Part shown: positions 14,687 through 15,330 of the stretch, one piece after another
Position numbering within the stretch: position 1 is the first letter of the stretch
Layout: every line of letters starts with the position of its first letter
NCBI RefSeq assembly: GCF_910577125.1
Contig: NZ_CAJTMN010000049.1
Span: 1-15,330 of the forward strand
DNA length: 15,330 bases
Direction: 5' to 3'
DNA from: an uncultured Rikenella sp.
GTDB taxonomy: Bacteria > Bacteroidota > Bacteroidia > Bacteroidales > Rikenellaceae
Made by a program: the position numbers and the translations under genes
The notes under the pieces: model-generated
The model's database searches: none
Seen by the model: the letters and a program-made list of their open reading frames with translations, nothing else
What the model was told of the DNA's origin: nothing

Positions 14687-15111
14687 CCGCCCCGGGCTAC
14701 CGCGAAAGAGCCAACGGCGGATTAGAGGGCGTCGGCAGCAACGGGCTTAATTGGGCCTCTATGGGTATCGAGCCCAACGCGGTGTTCTTATTTTTCCGCA
14801 CTTACGATCTCTATCCCAGCTATGCCAGTTATCGCGCTCACGGTCTTCAGTTGCGTTGCCTCTCGGAAGAAACGGTGCCGACGGGCACTCCGAAATGGCA
14901 GCCTCTACCCTATACCGGTGGCACCGCCCCGGGCTATCGCTATCGCGCGGATGGCGTGCAGCGTGGCGTCGGCGCCGGCGGTTATAGCTGGTCTTCGACG
15001 GTCAGCGGTACCAATGGCATGGGCTTGGGTTTCCACGTGACGTGGCTCGGTCCCAGCGGCTCGGACTACCGCGCCCACGGTTTTCAGTTGCGTTGCCTCT
15101 CAGAAGAATAA
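14687..15111 (+). pseudogene. Start-less tandem FISUMP/C-type-lectin-like cassettes 2 and 3
   Basis: One open frame (open from 14632 to the TAA at 15109) holding two modules joined in frame. Cassette 2 is 14687-14871, linker 14872-14925 (18 codons, TVPTGTPKWQPLPYTGGT), cassette 3 14924-15111. The frame has no ATG, GTG or TTG before 14761, which lies inside cassette 2, and no promoter box, so it is not an ordinary gene. Each module runs from APGYR to QLRCLSEE and aligns with cassette 1 without gaps. In all three the residues Y1, R2, G7, V12, G13, G16, W19, S21, L31, F33, S41, R46 and G49 and the tail are fixed, while most others differ. Possibly a relic of a longer tandem-domain protein, a silent cassette array, or DGR variable regions. 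No reverse transcriptase is in the window. Confidence 0.75.
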
Positions 15112-15330
15112 GTGTCGCACTCACAAATGGCCGGGTCTACCCCAGTTAGCAGCCTCTACCAATATCAGCCAGACCTCTGTGCCCCGCAGGGGCGCGCGGG
15201 CAGGACGCCTCCCCATCGGGAGGCCCGCAACACGCCGCTCGCGCGTCGAATATGGCGGCACCTCCCGGGCGCCGACCCGCTCCAACTGCTCCCAATTCAC
15301 AGCCGAATACTTCGCCAACCCATAGCAACA
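15112..15330. other. Flank after cassette 3, no gene recognised
   Basis: Begins with the sequence GTGTCGCACTCACAA, also found after cassette 1 at 14041, and shares further scattered blocks with that flank (AGCCTCT, GGGGCGC, CCATCGGG). Two small hairpins: 15181-15185/15189-15193 and 15207-15213/15218-15224 (7 bp, loop CATC). Minus-strand frames of 60-65 residues here have no recognisable content. Confidence 0.55.

Noticed and set aside
14761..15111. 116-residue ORF starting at ATG 14761 as an independent gene
   Set aside because: The ATG lies inside the domain of cassette 2, cutting off its first 20 residues; homology to the other cassettes clearly begins upstream at 14687.
15121..15318. 65-residue minus-strand ORF (MAKYSAVNWEQLERV...)
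   Set aside because: Covers two hairpins and a flank repeated after cassette 1; Arg/Pro-rich, no family recognised, no promoter or start context.

Overview
The window looks like chromosomal DNA of a GC-rich member of the order Bacteroidales, most like Alistipes/Rikenellaceae. The signs are several lipoproteins with Bacteroidetes-style lipoboxes, a two-gene operon of fimbrillin-like (Mfa2/FimB-like) surface proteins, a Ser-type sulfatase, promoters of the Bacteroidetes type (TTTG, about 19-20 bases, TAnnTTTG), and weak or absent Shine-Dalgarno sequences. The genus assignment is inference.

Layout, left to right. (1) 1-81: end of a dispersed hairpin-bearing intergenic repeat. (2) 82-1566 (-): secreted sulfatase. 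(3) 1724-2431 (+): XRE/S24 LexA-like repressor. (4) 2538-3086 (-): small two-helix membrane protein. (5) 3144-3217 (-): tRNA-Arg(TCT). (6) 3309-4067 (+): helical-repeat protein of unknown function, ended by a strong hairpin shared with the converging gene. (7) 4145-9037 (-): a housekeeping run transcribed in the order ridA, rmuC, ispE, acyl-CoA carboxyltransferase, biotin carrier protein. The first three overlap by ATGA. The last two are split by a ~340-base hairpin array whose right end is the same repeat as at position 1. (8) 9263-13012 (-): two surface lipoproteins, a fimbrial-tip-like protein ending in a FISUMP/C-type-lectin-like domain and an Mfa2-like protein ending in a metzincin zinc-protease motif, followed by a clear intrinsic terminator. 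(9) 13279-13740 (+): META/HslJ-domain lipoprotein behind a textbook promoter. (10) 13849-15330: three start-less cassettes coding the last ~58 residues of a FISUMP/C-type-lectin-like domain, separated by a hairpin-rich spacer.

The most interesting part is region 10. The three cassettes are each exactly 178 bases between identical ends. They share a 5' constant block, a 19-base identical 3' block and a scaffold of G, V, W, S, L, F and R residues, while surface positions differ almost everywhere. None has a start codon or visible promoter. This constant-ends/variable-centre design is what the variable regions of diversity-generating retroelements (DGRs) look like in Bacteroidales, or what silent cassettes for gene conversion look like. 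No reverse transcriptase or template repeat is visible here; if there is one it lies beyond 15330 or elsewhere. The neighbouring operon (region 8) encodes surface proteins of the kind that carry such domains, so the region may be a surface-adhesin diversity locus, but that link is inference.
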